Positions 1-8,893 are shown, counted from the first letter of the stretch. The stretch is 64,000 bases of DNA from Methylobacterium sp. Leaf112 (GCF_001423295.1 NZ_LMNG01000002.1:62001-126000), one strand, 5' to 3'. Made by a program: numbers and translations. The notes: generated from the sequence alone by a model not told the origin.

Positions 1-265
1 AGCCGTCACGCAGGGCCGTCGGCCGTTCGGGCGAGTTTCGGTTCGCGACCACGTCGTGGGCCGCCGCGAAACCCAAGGTCAAGGTCGCCGGAAGCACCCG
101 CTCCGCGACGGGAACCACGCCCGAGACGAGGCGTGCCACCGCGTCGGCCAGCGGCATCAGGGCCGCCGAGGCGTGCCGCGTCACGCCGTTTCCACGAGGA
201 CGCGCAGTCGGCAAATCCCAGCTTCCATCCACGCAGGGCCATCCATACGACTCCGCATGCGGCAT
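1..265 (-). CDS. MoeA-like molybdopterin molybdotransferase, N-terminal fragment (cut by window edge)
   Basis: A minus-strand frame is open from an ATG at 265 to the window edge, giving about 88 residues. The segment from residue 35 on (ALMPLADAVARL, then VVANRNSPERPTALRDG) resembles the start of MoeA-family proteins, where a short helix precedes the PxxxxxxMDGYA/RDGWA motif. MoeA inserts molybdenum into molybdopterin in the cytoplasm. The formate dehydrogenase encoded downstream needs that cofactor, which supports the call by context. The start is uncertain: a GTG at 184 would also give a plausible N-terminus (VTRHASAALMPL). The conserved catalytic part lies outside the window, so the family is inferred from the first third only. 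Confidence 0.5.
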   Translation of the reverse strand, partial: MPHAESYGWPCVDGSWDLPTARPRGNGVTRHASAALMPLADAVARLVSGVVPVAERVLPATLTLGFAAAHDVVANRNSPERPTALRDG

Positions 266-403
266 CGGCCTGCGTTGATCAAGCGTGTGCGGTGCAGGTC
301 TGCGCGGCACAGGGCCCCAGGGTGCGTCCGGGGACAGGGCCGTCGCGCCTCGGCTATGGTCCGGCCGAACCGGCGGGGAGCCGGCCCGTTGGAACCGAGA
401 GCC

Positions 404-1699
404 ATGCGGCCCCTGCGCGTCATGCGATCCGTCCTTGGAATGTTCGGCCTGTTGGCCGTGTCGCTGGCGACTCCTCCGGCCCTGGCACAGATGCGCGGCC
501 ATGGTGGTCCGGTGCGGGCGCTGGCGGTGGTCCCGGGTGGAGACATCGCGATTTCGGGCGGTTTCGACCAGGCGGTGATCGTGTGGGGAATCGCGACCGG
601 CACCGCGCTGAGTGTCCTGCGCTTCCACGAAGGGGCGGTGAACGCCGTCGCAACCCTACCGGACGGCGGCTTCGCCACGGCCTCGGAGGATGGCCGCATC
701 GCCCTGTGGCGCATTGGGCGGTCGGAGCCCGAGCGCGTCCTCTCCGAGCACACCGGACCGGTGGCCGGGCTGGCGGTATCGCCGGACGGGCTCCAGATCG
801 CCTCCGCGTCCTGGGACGGGACGGCGCGGGTCCGACCCCTGGCCGGCGGCCCCGGGCGGGTGCTCGAAGGGCACACGGGCCCCATCAACGCCGTCGCCTT
901 TCTGTCCGACGGACGGATCGCCACCGCCGGCTACGATGCCACCTTGCGGATCTGGCCGAGTGCGGACGGGCCGCCGCGCGTCACCCCCCTTCCGACGCCC
1001 CTGAACGCCCTCGCGGTGACCCGTGACGGCGAAATCGCCGTGGCGGGCGGGGATGCCATCGTGCGCTTGCTGCGCCCCGACGGCGGTGAGCGGGCGGCCG
1101 CCGATGTCGGACCGAACCCGGTGATCGCCCTGGCTTTCTCGCCGGACGAGACCCGCTTGGCCGCAGCCACGGCGGGCGGCACCGTCGCTCTCATCGATCG
1201 CGCCAGCGGCCGCATCCTGCGCCGTCTCGTCGGGCCGGGCCTGCCGGTGTGGTCCGTGGCGTGGCGGGGCGACGAACTCGTCACGGGCGGCAGCGACCGG
1301 CTGGTCCGACGCTGGAACGCCACCACGGGCGAGCCCATCGGCGCCCTGAGTTTGCCGCGCCCGGCCGACACCCTGGCGGCTTTTCACGGCGATCGCGGCG
1401 CAGAAGTCTTCCGCGCCTGCGTCGCCTGCCACGCCCTGACGCCGGAGGCCGGCCCGCGGGCCGGCCCGAATCTCGCCGGCATCATCGGTCGCCGCATCGC
1501 GAGCGAGCCCGGGTATCGCTATTCCGATGCCCTGAAATCCATGGACCTCGTCTGGGACACCACCACCATCGCCCGCCTGTTCGAGGTCGGGCCGGCCCGC
1601 TACACGCCGGGCACCCGCATGCCCGAGCAGACCATCACCGACGCGGACGACCGCGCGGCCCTGGTGCGGTTCCTCGAAAAGGCGACCGCCCTGCCGTGA
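404..1699 (+). CDS. WD40-repeat / c-type cytochrome fusion protein
   Basis: This is a 431-residue exported protein. Residues 1-29 form a signal peptide (MRSVLGMFGLLAVSLATPPALAQ). About seven WD40-like blades follow, recognisable from repeats such as HTGPINAVAFLSDGRIATAG and SWDGTARVRP. The C-terminal 100 residues are a class I cytochrome c: heme motif CVACH at 339-343 and a likely distal Met in GTRMPEQ. The ATG at 404 is chosen because the signal peptide begins there; the open frame extends upstream without coding character. A periplasmic beta-propeller tethered to a heme suggests an electron-carrying or docking role, possibly near the formate dehydrogenase. That role is inferred from proximity only. 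The gene is convergent with the GNAT gene. Confidence 0.85.
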   Translation: MRPLRVMRSVLGMFGLLAVSLATPPALAQMRGHGGPVRALAVVPGGDIAISGGFDQAVIVWGIATGTALSVLRFHEGAVNAVATLPDGGFATASEDGRIALWRIGRSEPERVLSEHTGPVAGLAVSPDGLQIASASWDGTARVRPLAGGPGRVLEGHTGPINAVAFLSDGRIATAGYDATLRIWPSADGPPRVTPLPTPLNALAVTRDGEIAVAGGDAIVRLLRPDGGERAAADVGPNPVIALAFSPDETRLAAATAGGTVALIDRASGRILRRLVGPGLPVWSVAWRGDELVTGGSDRLVRRWNATTGEPIGALSLPRPADTLAAFHGDRGAEVFRACVACHALTPEAGPRAGPNLAGIIGRRIASEPGYRYSDALKSMDLVWDTTTIARLFEVGPARYTPGTRMPEQTITDADDRAALVRFLEKATALP

Positions 1700-1709
1700 C
1701 ACGGGCCGG

Positions 1710-2198
1710 TCAGGGCCGCCGGACCATGTAGCGGGCGTCGGCCCCGTAGCTCGCGAGCTTCTCCGCCGAAGGGGGGCAGGGCGCCTCACGGAATCCTTGA
1801 GCCCGCCAGAAGGGGACGGACCTGTTCACCGCCACCAGGGCGATGGCCGCACCGTCGGAGCGCGCCACGAGATCGGCCACGGCCGCGCGGGCATGGCCCT
1901 GGCCCGCCGCCCGCGGGTGCAGCCCAAGATCATGAACGTGGATCGCATCGTGGCCCGCGATGCTTTCCAAGGCTTGATTCAGGGGCGGGATGCGGCCAAG
2001 CGGCCAGGGATAGGCGACGAGATAGCCGCGGATCGCACCGGCCTCCGGCGCCAGCACCCGGCAAAAGGTCGGGCTTGCCCGGAGGCGCTCCGCGAAGCGC
2101 TCGGGTGCCTCGTAATGGTCCGGAAACAGAGCCTCTGCGAGGGCGACGACCGCGCCGAGATCGTGCGTCACCATGGGCCGCCAGGACAAGCCGTCCAT
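1710..2198 (-). CDS. GNAT-family N-acetyltransferase
   Basis: 162 residues with the GNAT fold signature. The acetyl-CoA binding segment is HVHDLGLHPRAAGQGHARAA (about 91-110), matching the V-x-x-x-R/Q-x-x-G-x-G/A pattern, and the C-terminal beta-alpha element is FWRAQGFREAPCP. The substrate cannot be read from the sequence. It lies nine bases downstream of the poly-ferredoxin gene on the same strand and is probably co-transcribed with it. Its 3' end faces the WD40-cytochrome gene with only 10 bases between them. Confidence 0.8.
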   Translation of the reverse strand: MDGLSWRPMVTHDLGAVVALAEALFPDHYEAPERFAERLRASPTFCRVLAPEAGAIRGYLVAYPWPLGRIPPLNQALESIAGHDAIHVHDLGLHPRAAGQGHARAAVADLVARSDGAAIALVAVNRSVPFWRAQGFREAPCPPSAEKLASYGADARYMVRRP

Positions 2199-2207
2199 CG
2201 GACCCGC

Positions 2208-4241
2208 TCAGACGGCCTCGCCCCGCTCCGTCCGCTCACGGAAGTAATCCTCGGTCGTACGGGTGCGCGTCCGCTCCGGCCCGGCATGGGGATCGAAGCC
2301 CTGGTTGAGGGCCGCTTCGACACGGCAATCCTCGCACATCATCAGGGCATTGATCCGCTCTGCGCCGCCGGAGCCCGAGAACATCCAGTGACGCTCGCGC
2401 AGCTTCTCGACGACCCGCTCGATGGTGCTGCGGGTGCCGAACGGCTTGGCGCAACTGATGCAGCAGAACGGCTCCTCTTCCTTCACCACGCGGCGCGGCG
2501 CGGTCCAGGCCTCGAAGTCGAGGCCGGGCCGGAGATCGATCACCGATTCCGGGCAGGTCGCCGCGCACAGGCCGCACTGGACGCACAGGCTCTCCTCGAA
2601 GGCCAGCAACGGCCGTTCGGCGCTGTCCGAAAGGGCATGCGTCGGGCAGGCGCCGACACAGGCGAGGCAGAGGGTGCAATCTTCCGTGCGGAAGTCGAGT
2701 CCGCCGAAGGGGGCACCGGCCGCCAGGGGCACATAGGCCGTCGGGCGAGGCGCCGCCTCGTACATCTCGCGGAAGGCGAAGCGCAGCACCTCGCGCTTGC
2801 CGCCGACGGGCATGAACCGGCTCGGACGGGACGACGCGGCGCCGATGCGGGCTTCCGACAGAGCCGCCCCGAGGGCGTCCGGATCGTCGGTCTCGATCAC
2901 CGAGATGGCCGGTCCCGCCCCGCCATATCCGAGGGCCTGCGCCAGGGTGTCGGCGAGCGCCACCGTGCGGTGGAGGCTGTCGAGGTCGTGGTGGGGCCGG
3001 GCACGGGCGAGGACATGCACGCCCGTGGCCCCATAGGCGAACAGCGCCGCCATCGCCTCGGGGCCGAGTTGGGTGATCTCGTTGAGGCGCACGGGCAGGA
3101 CGCGGGCGGGCAGGCCGTCACCGTGGCGGGCCAGGGCATCGATGAGCGGCTCGCCGTGATCGCCGTCGTGGAACAGGATCGTCGCGTCCTGGCCGCCGGC
3201 CTCGGAGTAGGCCAGCATCAGGCCGCGCAGGCGTCGCATCAGGGCATCCGCGGGCGGCACGGCGTAGGCGGCGGCCCCCGTCGGGCAGACGGCCGCGCAG
3301 TTGCCGCAGCCGGCGCAGACGGTGGGATCGATGGCCACGGTGTCGCCCGCCGACGCGATGGCGCCCGTGGGGCAGACTTCGAGGCAGCGCGTGCAGCCGG
3401 TGATGCGCGAGCGCGAATGCACGCAGAGATCGGCCCGGAAATCCACGAACCGGGTCTTGTCGAAGGTGCCGACGAGATCGGCCGCCGCCGTGATGGCGCG
3501 TTCCACCGCCGCCGGGTCGCGCGGGTCGGCGCGCAGATACCCGATGCGGAGGTCGTGAGCCGGAAACAGCGGCGTGCCGCCGCTCAGGTCGAGGACCACG
3601 TCGCAGGTCGAGGTGGCACCGTTGCGCGGCAGGCCGAAGACGAGGTGCGTCCGCGAGGACGGGGCGGGGAGGGCGTAATCGTCGATCCGGAGTTCGAAGG
3701 CCCCGAGGCGGCCGGTGGCGCCCGCGATGGTGCCCTGGAGAACCGGGAAGTCGTTGCGCTGCGGCGGCTCGACGGCGTCCGGCCGGGTCAGCAGGACGGT
3801 GACGTCGAGATCCCCTGCAAGCCGCCGTCCCGCCTCGATAGCGACGGCGTCGCGGCCGTAGATGAGCGCCACGCCCTGGCTCTCGATGGAGACGGTGCTG
3901 GCGTCGGGGACGGGCTCGGCCGCGGCGGCCAGAAGAGCCGCCATCTTGGGACCGGCCCGACCGGCCTCGGTGGACCAGCCGGCGGTCTCGCGGATCTTGG
4001 CGTAGGTGACGCGGTCCTCGGCACCCAGTTCCTCGGCGACCTCGTCGAACAGGGGCGACTGAAGGGTGCAGGACACGGTGACGGGGACGCCCGTGCCGAG
4101 GGCTTCGCGGAAGCGGTCGAGTTCCCGGCCACAGAGCTGGTCGGCGGTCTTCAGCGTCCCGCCGCAGCCGCGCGCGATGGCGGTAGCGTCGAGGGGCATG
4201 GTGCCCTCGCAGGAACAGGCGAACACGAGACGATCGGACAC
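2208..4241 (-). CDS. Large poly-ferredoxin (four [4Fe-4S] motifs) linked to formate dehydrogenase
   Basis: 677 residues, cytoplasmic. Two bacterial-type ferredoxin pairs are visible: CTRCLEVCP and CAGCGNCAAVCP near residues 283-320, and CTLCLACVGACP with CVQCGLCAATCP near 515-565. Extra cysteines occur at the N-terminus (ACSCEGTM), and near the C-terminus there are CCISCAKPF and MMCEDC motifs. Proteins of this layout recur beside Methylobacterium formate dehydrogenase genes and probably move electrons or help assemble the enzyme. The physiological partner is unknown. It is divergent from the accessory operon starting at 4414, and the shared 172-bp region holds a palindromic operator. Confidence 0.8.
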   Translation of the reverse strand: MSDRLVFACSCEGTMPLDATAIARGCGGTLKTADQLCGRELDRFREALGTGVPVTVSCTLQSPLFDEVAEELGAEDRVTYAKIRETAGWSTEAGRAGPKMAALLAAAAEPVPDASTVSIESQGVALIYGRDAVAIEAGRRLAGDLDVTVLLTRPDAVEPPQRNDFPVLQGTIAGATGRLGAFELRIDDYALPAPSSRTHLVFGLPRNGATSTCDVVLDLSGGTPLFPAHDLRIGYLRADPRDPAAVERAITAAADLVGTFDKTRFVDFRADLCVHSRSRITGCTRCLEVCPTGAIASAGDTVAIDPTVCAGCGNCAAVCPTGAAAYAVPPADALMRRLRGLMLAYSEAGGQDATILFHDGDHGEPLIDALARHGDGLPARVLPVRLNEITQLGPEAMAALFAYGATGVHVLARARPHHDLDSLHRTVALADTLAQALGYGGAGPAISVIETDDPDALGAALSEARIGAASSRPSRFMPVGGKREVLRFAFREMYEAAPRPTAYVPLAAGAPFGGLDFRTEDCTLCLACVGACPTHALSDSAERPLLAFEESLCVQCGLCAATCPESVIDLRPGLDFEAWTAPRRVVKEEEPFCCISCAKPFGTRSTIERVVEKLRERHWMFSGSGGAERINALMMCEDCRVEAALNQGFDPHAGPERTRTRTTEDYFRERTERGEAV

Positions 4242-4302
4242 GGGGCAACCTGAGGCGTTGGGGACCGGCGCGGCCCCTTCGCGGGGCCTCGCGCATCCGT
4301 TA

Positions 4303-4330
4303 TATAATCGAACGGTTCGAAACTACGAAC
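4303..4330. promoter_or_regulatory. TATAAT box overlapped by palindromic operator (TCGAAC-G-GTTCGA)
   Basis: A TATAAT sequence at 4303-4308 overlaps a perfect 13-base palindrome with a central G at 4308-4320. A third half-site (CGAAC) follows at 4326-4330. The elements sit between the divergent poly-ferredoxin and DUF4444 genes. A palindrome over a -10 box is the usual place for a repressor of the TetR/MarR kind. No good -35 hexamer is visible for the rightward promoter, so the promoter itself is tentative. Confidence 0.4.
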
Positions 4331-4413
4331 GCACCAATTGATCGCACCGGGCGGGGCCCCCGTCCGGCCCGTGAAGTCCCACCCGCGAAAGTACCCGGAT
4401 TGACCGCGCGCCC

Positions 4414-5163
4414 ATGACAGTCCCGTCCGCGACCGATCCGGCTCGCCTCGTGCTGCCGCCGGCCTTCACCGGCCTGCGCGCACCGGCGACGGACGATGCC
4501 TTCGCGCGCGCCTGTGCGCTCGCCGCGGACGAAGGCGGCGATGCGGCCGGGACCCTGGTTCTGGTCGAGCGCGCGGATATCCTCGATCTCGCGGTCGTCC
4601 TCGCCCCCGAGGAGCCGCTCGCGTCGGCCCGCCGCGCCCTCCTTCTCGGCATGGTGGCTCTCGTCGATGCCGTGGGGACTCACGGGCCGCCGGAGATGCC
4701 CATCACCCTGCTCTGGCCGGACGAACTGAGGTTCGACGGGGCGCGTCTCGGCGGCGGACGCCTCGGCTGGCCGCGGGACAGCGCCGAGGATGCGGTTCCG
4801 GACTGGCTGGTCTTTTCCGCCATGCTGCTCGTCTCGAAGCCTCACGGCGACGATCCTGGTCTGACTCCGGACTCCACGGCTCTGGACGAGGAAGGCTTCG
4901 GGCCCGGCATCCGCCTTGCCCTGGTGGAGAGTTTCGCGCGAAACCTCATGAAGGCGTTCGCCACCTGGGCGGAAGACGGGTTCGACGGCATCGCGGCGCG
5001 CTACCTTGCCCATCTGCCGGCGGCCGTCGGGGCGCGGGCGGAGATCGACCGCAACGGCGATGCCGTCCTCGAGCATGACGGCGCGGTCGAGCGCCTGCCG
5101 CTCGCCCCCTGCCTGACGACGCCGGTCTGGCGCGATCCCGCCACCCGGGCGGTACGGCTGTGA
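4414..5163 (+). CDS. Biotin/lipoate-protein-ligase-like protein (DUF4444)
   Basis: 249 residues. The N-terminal two thirds resemble the biotin/lipoate A/B ligase fold (LLPPAFTGLRAP opening; ITLLWPDELRFDG followed by an RLGGGRLGWP loop). The C-terminal part (FATWAEDGFDGIAARYLAHL onward) fits the DUF4444 tail with a short barrel. Family members sit in formate dehydrogenase loci of methylotrophic alphaproteobacteria, but the attached cofactor, if any, is not known. Its stop codon overlaps the next gene by four bases, so translation of the pair is probably coupled. First gene of the accessory operon. Confidence 0.7.
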   Translation: MTVPSATDPARLVLPPAFTGLRAPATDDAFARACALAADEGGDAAGTLVLVERADILDLAVVLAPEEPLASARRALLLGMVALVDAVGTHGPPEMPITLLWPDELRFDGARLGGGRLGWPRDSAEDAVPDWLVFSAMLLVSKPHGDDPGLTPDSTALDEEGFGPGIRLALVESFARNLMKAFATWAEDGFDGIAARYLAHLPAAVGARAEIDRNGDAVLEHDGAVERLPLAPCLTTPVWRDPATRAVRL

Positions 5164-5723
5164 GCCCCCTCAAGCTACCCCGAACGCTGCGTCTCGACCC
5201 GTCCGACAGCTTCGTGTTCGCGGACGCCGCCGAGCCCGGCGAATGGGCCGTGACCGGCTCGTTCCTGTTCTGGGACCGGGATCTGTCGAACCTGACGGGC
5301 AAGGACCGGGTCGCCTTTCGCTCGGGGTTCCTCGGGGTGCGCTCGTTCGGGTTCTCGACCCTGGTGGTGGTGAGCGAGGCGAGCGAGGCCGAGCGGGACG
5401 AGGCCGTCGCGGACCTGGCGCACCATCTGCGGGAACGCCTCGGCGCACCGGACCAGGCGGCCGCCCTCGCGGCGGCGCGGGAAGAGATCGATTTCGCCGC
5501 CTCCCTCTGCGACCTTCCCGTCGGCACCGTCGTGGCGATGCATCGCACGGAGACGGACGGCGCGATCGCGGAAGCGTTTCGCACGTTGCACCAGAAGCCC
5601 GGCGGCGAGGACCGCCTCCATGCCGGCGCCCGCGCCTTCCGTTTCGTCGAGACCGACGAGGACGAGCCGGAGGAGCGCGCCGACCTCGTTGGTCTCGCGC
5701 GACGCGACCGGACGGAGCCATGA
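5160..5723 (+). CDS. DUF6505-family protein
   Basis: 187 residues with a GTG start inside the upstream stop codon (GTGA overlap). No signal peptide or membrane segment is seen. The sequence has an acidic C-terminus (VETDEDEPEERADL) and one His/Cys-containing stretch (SLCDLPVGTVVAMHRTE). I recognise it as the small protein that accompanies DUF4444 and DUF6352 in formate dehydrogenase loci; its biochemical role is unknown. Confidence 0.65.
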   Translation: MSPLKLPRTLRLDPSDSFVFADAAEPGEWAVTGSFLFWDRDLSNLTGKDRVAFRSGFLGVRSFGFSTLVVVSEASEAERDEAVADLAHHLRERLGAPDQAAALAAAREEIDFAASLCDLPVGTVVAMHRTETDGAIAEAFRTLHQKPGGEDRLHAGARAFRFVETDEDEPEERADLVGLARRDRTEP

Positions 5724-5757
5724 TGCCGCACGCAGCCAACAGGGGCCGTTGCCAGGA

Positions 5758-6768
5758 ATGACCGAGTTCTGGGTATCGAGCGGCCACCATCTCACCCGCC
5801 GCACGGAAGGCGGCGGCCTCGGGGCCACCGACGAGTTGATCCTCGCCTATCTGGCGCGGCCGGAATTGATCCCGCCGGAAGAAGCGTGCGCCGCCGAGCG
5901 GAGGCTCCACGCCGATCTCCTGGCCGAGCCCCAACGCACCGTAACCACGGAGGCCTTGGCGGCCATCGTGGATGCCGACGCACGGGAGAACTGGGCGGTG
6001 CTCCTGGCATTCCGCGACCGGCTTCTCGCTGCGCGCTCCATCGAGGCGGCTTACTTGAGTCTCGTGCGCGAGGGCCTGCAGGGCACGCCGTCCCTGTTCC
6101 TCAACCAACTCGTGCACCTCATCCTGCGCAATGCGCTGGATTCGTGCGACGATCCCTACGTCCTGCGGGCGGCCGAACTGTTCTTCCGCACCCAGCGGGT
6201 GAGCCGGCACGAGGGCGCCGTGCTCCTCGCCGATGCCGAGGTGATCGAGGCGCGCGAGGGCTCCGCCCCGCTCTCCCCCCTCGTGGCGATGCTCGGCAAG
6301 GAAGCCGCCAACGAGCTCGATGTGCTGAACGACGAGAATGCCTGGACCTACTGGAGCCGCTCGGACGCATTCTCCATGGCGCTCAATCTCGGATCGAGCC
6401 CCCGGAGCCGGGAGGGTCTGGCCCGCGTCATCGAGGTGTTCGTGCGTCACCTCCTCAACACCGAGGTCACGGTGACCCCCCTCGACCGGCTCGAGGACAC
6501 GGACTGGCGCTGGTTCGTCGGCCTCGACACGGAGGGCACGCGCATCGGCAACGCGCTCTGGCGGGGCGAGACCGTCGATTCCACGACGCAGGAGCGGGTG
6601 ATCGCACTCTTCCGGCTCGTTTTCGCCGACACGGGCCAGGTCGACCCGAAGGTCGGCGACAGACCGGTCTACCTGATCCTCGCGGGCACAACGACGAACC
6701 AGGTCCAGATGAAGCCGCAGAACATCGTCGCCGGCCTGCCCCTGCGTGCTGCCTCCCCGGCGGCTTGA
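5758..6768 (+). CDS. DUF6352-family protein
   Basis: 336 residues. The ATG at 5758 is chosen because upstream residues in the same open frame are low-complexity and non-coding in character, whereas MTEFWVSSGHHLTRR is the typical opening of the family. Mostly helical and soluble, with motifs RPELIPPEEAC, TYWSRSDAFSMALNLG and DTDWRWFVGLDTEGTRIGNALW. It is part of the formate dehydrogenase accessory operon, 34 bases after DUF6505 and 11 before DUF3305. No enzyme motif is recognised; an assembly role is inferred from conserved context. Confidence 0.7.
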   Translation: MTEFWVSSGHHLTRRTEGGGLGATDELILAYLARPELIPPEEACAAERRLHADLLAEPQRTVTTEALAAIVDADARENWAVLLAFRDRLLAARSIEAAYLSLVREGLQGTPSLFLNQLVHLILRNALDSCDDPYVLRAAELFFRTQRVSRHEGAVLLADAEVIEAREGSAPLSPLVAMLGKEAANELDVLNDENAWTYWSRSDAFSMALNLGSSPRSREGLARVIEVFVRHLLNTEVTVTPLDRLEDTDWRWFVGLDTEGTRIGNALWRGETVDSTTQERVIALFRLVFADTGQVDPKVGDRPVYLILAGTTTNQVQMKPQNIVAGLPLRAASPAA

Positions 6769-6779
6769 GGAACCTCCCC

Positions 6780-7313
6780 ATGTCCGACTCCCCCCCCGAC
6801 AATCACTTCGAAGTCGGTGTCGTCGTGGAGAAGCGTCGCCTGAAAGGGCCGTGGGCGACCCACGCCTGGCTCCCCGTCGCGATCCTGCCGGCGGCCCCCG
6901 CCGCGCCGCCGGGGACGCGCCTCTCGGGCACCGAGGACGAGGGCACCTATTATGCGGGTGCCTACGACGTTCATCTGCACCCGGCCGAGACCGCGCATTA
7001 CCGCGACAATCTCGTGTCCGGACGCCCCTCCCTCTGGGTCGCCCTGCGCAAGCTCGGCGAGGGGGATTACGAGGTCGCCACCGTCACGGCCGACCCCTAC
7101 GAGGGCGAATCCATGGCCGAGGGCATCGGCGAGGTGGTCGAGGCGGTGCCGATGCCGCCCGATCTGCAAGCCAAGCTCCTCGCCTTCTTCGAAGCGCACC
7201 ACATCGAGCGCGTGTTCGAGAAGCGCAAACGAGACCGGGCCGACCCCGAGGCCCTGGCCCGGCAGGCCGGCGGTTCCGGCACCGGAGCCGGCCGCAAGGG
7301 GAGACGGTCATGA
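6780..7313 (+). CDS. DUF3305 protein, formate dehydrogenase accessory
   Basis: 177 residues. The DUF3305 core runs from FEVGVVVEKRRLKGPWATHA through YYAGAYDVHLHPAETAHYRD and the NLVSGRPSLWVALR segment. The C-terminus is basic (EKRKRDRADP). The ATG at 6780 gives the family start. Its TGA overlaps the ATG of the DUF3306 gene, so the two are translationally coupled, as in other FDH loci. The molecular function is undetermined; a role in maturation of the Mo enzyme is the usual guess. Confidence 0.8.
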   Translation: MSDSPPDNHFEVGVVVEKRRLKGPWATHAWLPVAILPAAPAAPPGTRLSGTEDEGTYYAGAYDVHLHPAETAHYRDNLVSGRPSLWVALRKLGEGDYEVATVTADPYEGESMAEGIGEVVEAVPMPPDLQAKLLAFFEAHHIERVFEKRKRDRADPEALARQAGGSGTGAGRKGRRS

Positions 7314-7984
7314 GCGACGGCTTCCTGTCGCGCTGGGCCCGGCGCAAGCGCGACGTTCGCCTCAGCGAGCGGGCGGAGATCCCGCCGGTTGCGGAGGACT
7401 TCGTCGACCATCCCCCCACCCCGGCGGACGAGACCATCGCGTCGGATGCGGCCGCCGAGGCGGAACGCGACCTCTTAGCCGATTTGCCCTCCCTCGCGGA
7501 CCTCACGGCGGAGACGGACCTGACGCCGTTCCTGCGTGCCGGCGTGCCCTCGGCCATGCGCAACGCCGCGCTTCGAAAGATGTGGTCCGTCGATCCCGCC
7601 ATCCGCGACTTCGTCAGCGAAGCGCGGGAATATGCCTACGATTGGAATACGCCCGGCGGCGTGCCGGGCCTCGGCCCGCTCCTGCCCGTCGACGACGTGA
7701 AGGCCATGCTCGGCCGGCTGTTCAACCGCGATCCATCCGAACCGCTCGCCGCCGACACGAGCCGGGTGGAACCGGCACCGCAGGCCGATGCCGAAAGCGA
7801 GACTTTCGAGAGCGCTGCTTCCGAAGGGCAGCCGGTCGCCGAGGCGTCGGACGCGTCGAAGCTCCTGGCAAAACCGATGGATAGTACCGCTCCTGCGAAT
7901 TCCCCGGAACTAGCACGCGCAACATCGATCAATACACTTTCAGTATCGCGCCTGCGACGCCATGGCGGTGCTAGGCCAAGCTGA
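7310..7984 (+). CDS. DUF3306 protein, formate dehydrogenase accessory
   Basis: 224 residues starting MSDGFLSRWARRKRD, the diagnostic opening of DUF3306. The conserved core includes DLTPFLRAGVPSAMRNAALR and KMWSVDPAIRDFVSEAREYA. The last 70 residues are an acidic, Ser/Ala-rich low-complexity tail. The start overlaps the DUF3305 stop (ATGA). It belongs to the formate dehydrogenase accessory set; no catalytic motif is seen and the function is unknown. Confidence 0.8.
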   Translation: MSDGFLSRWARRKRDVRLSERAEIPPVAEDFVDHPPTPADETIASDAAAEAERDLLADLPSLADLTAETDLTPFLRAGVPSAMRNAALRKMWSVDPAIRDFVSEAREYAYDWNTPGGVPGLGPLLPVDDVKAMLGRLFNRDPSEPLAADTSRVEPAPQADAESETFESAASEGQPVAEASDASKLLAKPMDSTAPANSPELARATSINTLSVSRLRRHGGARPS

Positions 7985-8240
7985 GCTGTGGAATCGGGAT
8001 TGCGCCAGTCTCGAACGCTTTTTATCGTAGCTCCAAAGTACGATCCCGGCTTACGGTGCTGAGCGAAACACCCGGATACCGTCGGCTCGCGCCATGGCGC
8101 AGCGGACGTTCCGTGAAGGTCACGCAGATCGGGATCGTCCCGGGTTCAAGGTCGCAAGGTTCAGGTTCGAGAGTGGGATGCGTTCCGTCGCAGGGGCCAA
8201 CGAGCACGCGGACGAAGGGCGTCAGAACGGTCACGCTCCG

Positions 8241-8825
8241 ATGAGCGCGACCGTCGACGACGTCGATCATGGGCGCGCCCAGCACTACGATCTTCTCGCC
8301 GTTCTCCTCGGGCATGCGCCGGACCGGGCCGTGCTCGAAACCCTCGGGCGACTTCGGGGCGGGGACAGTCTGCTCGGCCAGCCCGTCGAGGTTCTGGCGC
8401 GCGCCAGCCGCGAGGTGGCCCCGGAAACGGTGGCACGCGAATATCACGACCTTTTCGTCGGGGTCGGTCGCGGCGAGCTCCTGCCCTACGCGTCCTACTA
8501 CCTCACCGGCTTCCTCAACGAACGGCCCCTCGCTCGGGTGCGTGAGGATCTGCGGAGTCTCGGGATCGAGCGGGATACGGCGATGACCGAGCCCGAGGAT
8601 CACCTCGCGATCCTCCTCGATTGCATGGCCGGGCTCGTGGCCGGTCGGTTCGACGCGGCACCCGACGCCGCGCGAGACTTTTTCACGAGGCATCTGGAGC
8701 CCTGGGCCGGGCGTTTCTTCGCCGATCTGGAGCGGGCGAAGGCCGCGCGCTTCTATCGGACCGTCGGTGGATTGGGTCGTGCCTTCATCGAGGTGGAGGC
8801 GCAGGCCTTCGCGATGGACGCATGA
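8241..8825 (+). CDS. TorD/DmsD-family chaperone for the formate dehydrogenase
   Basis: 194 residues, all-helical. Family motifs: EYHDLFVGVGRGELLPYASY (the E-Y-x-x-L-F-x-x-P/G pattern) followed by YLTGFLNERPLARVRED, and MTEPEDHLAILLDCMAGL. TorD-type proteins bind the twin-arginine signal and apo-form of molybdoenzymes until the cofactor is loaded. The target is presumably the catalytic subunit encoded from 9156, which carries a twin-arginine leader. The ATG at 8241 is preferred; an in-frame ATG at 8094 would add 49 residues unlike the family. A 256-base gap precedes it, which may hold its own promoter. Confidence 0.8.
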   Translation: MSATVDDVDHGRAQHYDLLAVLLGHAPDRAVLETLGRLRGGDSLLGQPVEVLARASREVAPETVAREYHDLFVGVGRGELLPYASYYLTGFLNERPLARVREDLRSLGIERDTAMTEPEDHLAILLDCMAGLVAGRFDAAPDAARDFFTRHLEPWAGRFFADLERAKAARFYRTVGGLGRAFIEVEAQAFAMDA

Positions 8826-8893
8826 CCCCCCGCCATCCGAATTCAATGGATCGCGCCGACGGCGCATCCCCCGCCGTTTGAGGAGTGTCGACC

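Noticed and set aside
1797..4253. An 818-codon open frame antisense to the poly-ferredoxin gene
   Set aside because: Composition is Gly/Arg/His-rich shadow sequence; the opposite strand carries clear Fe-S motifs.
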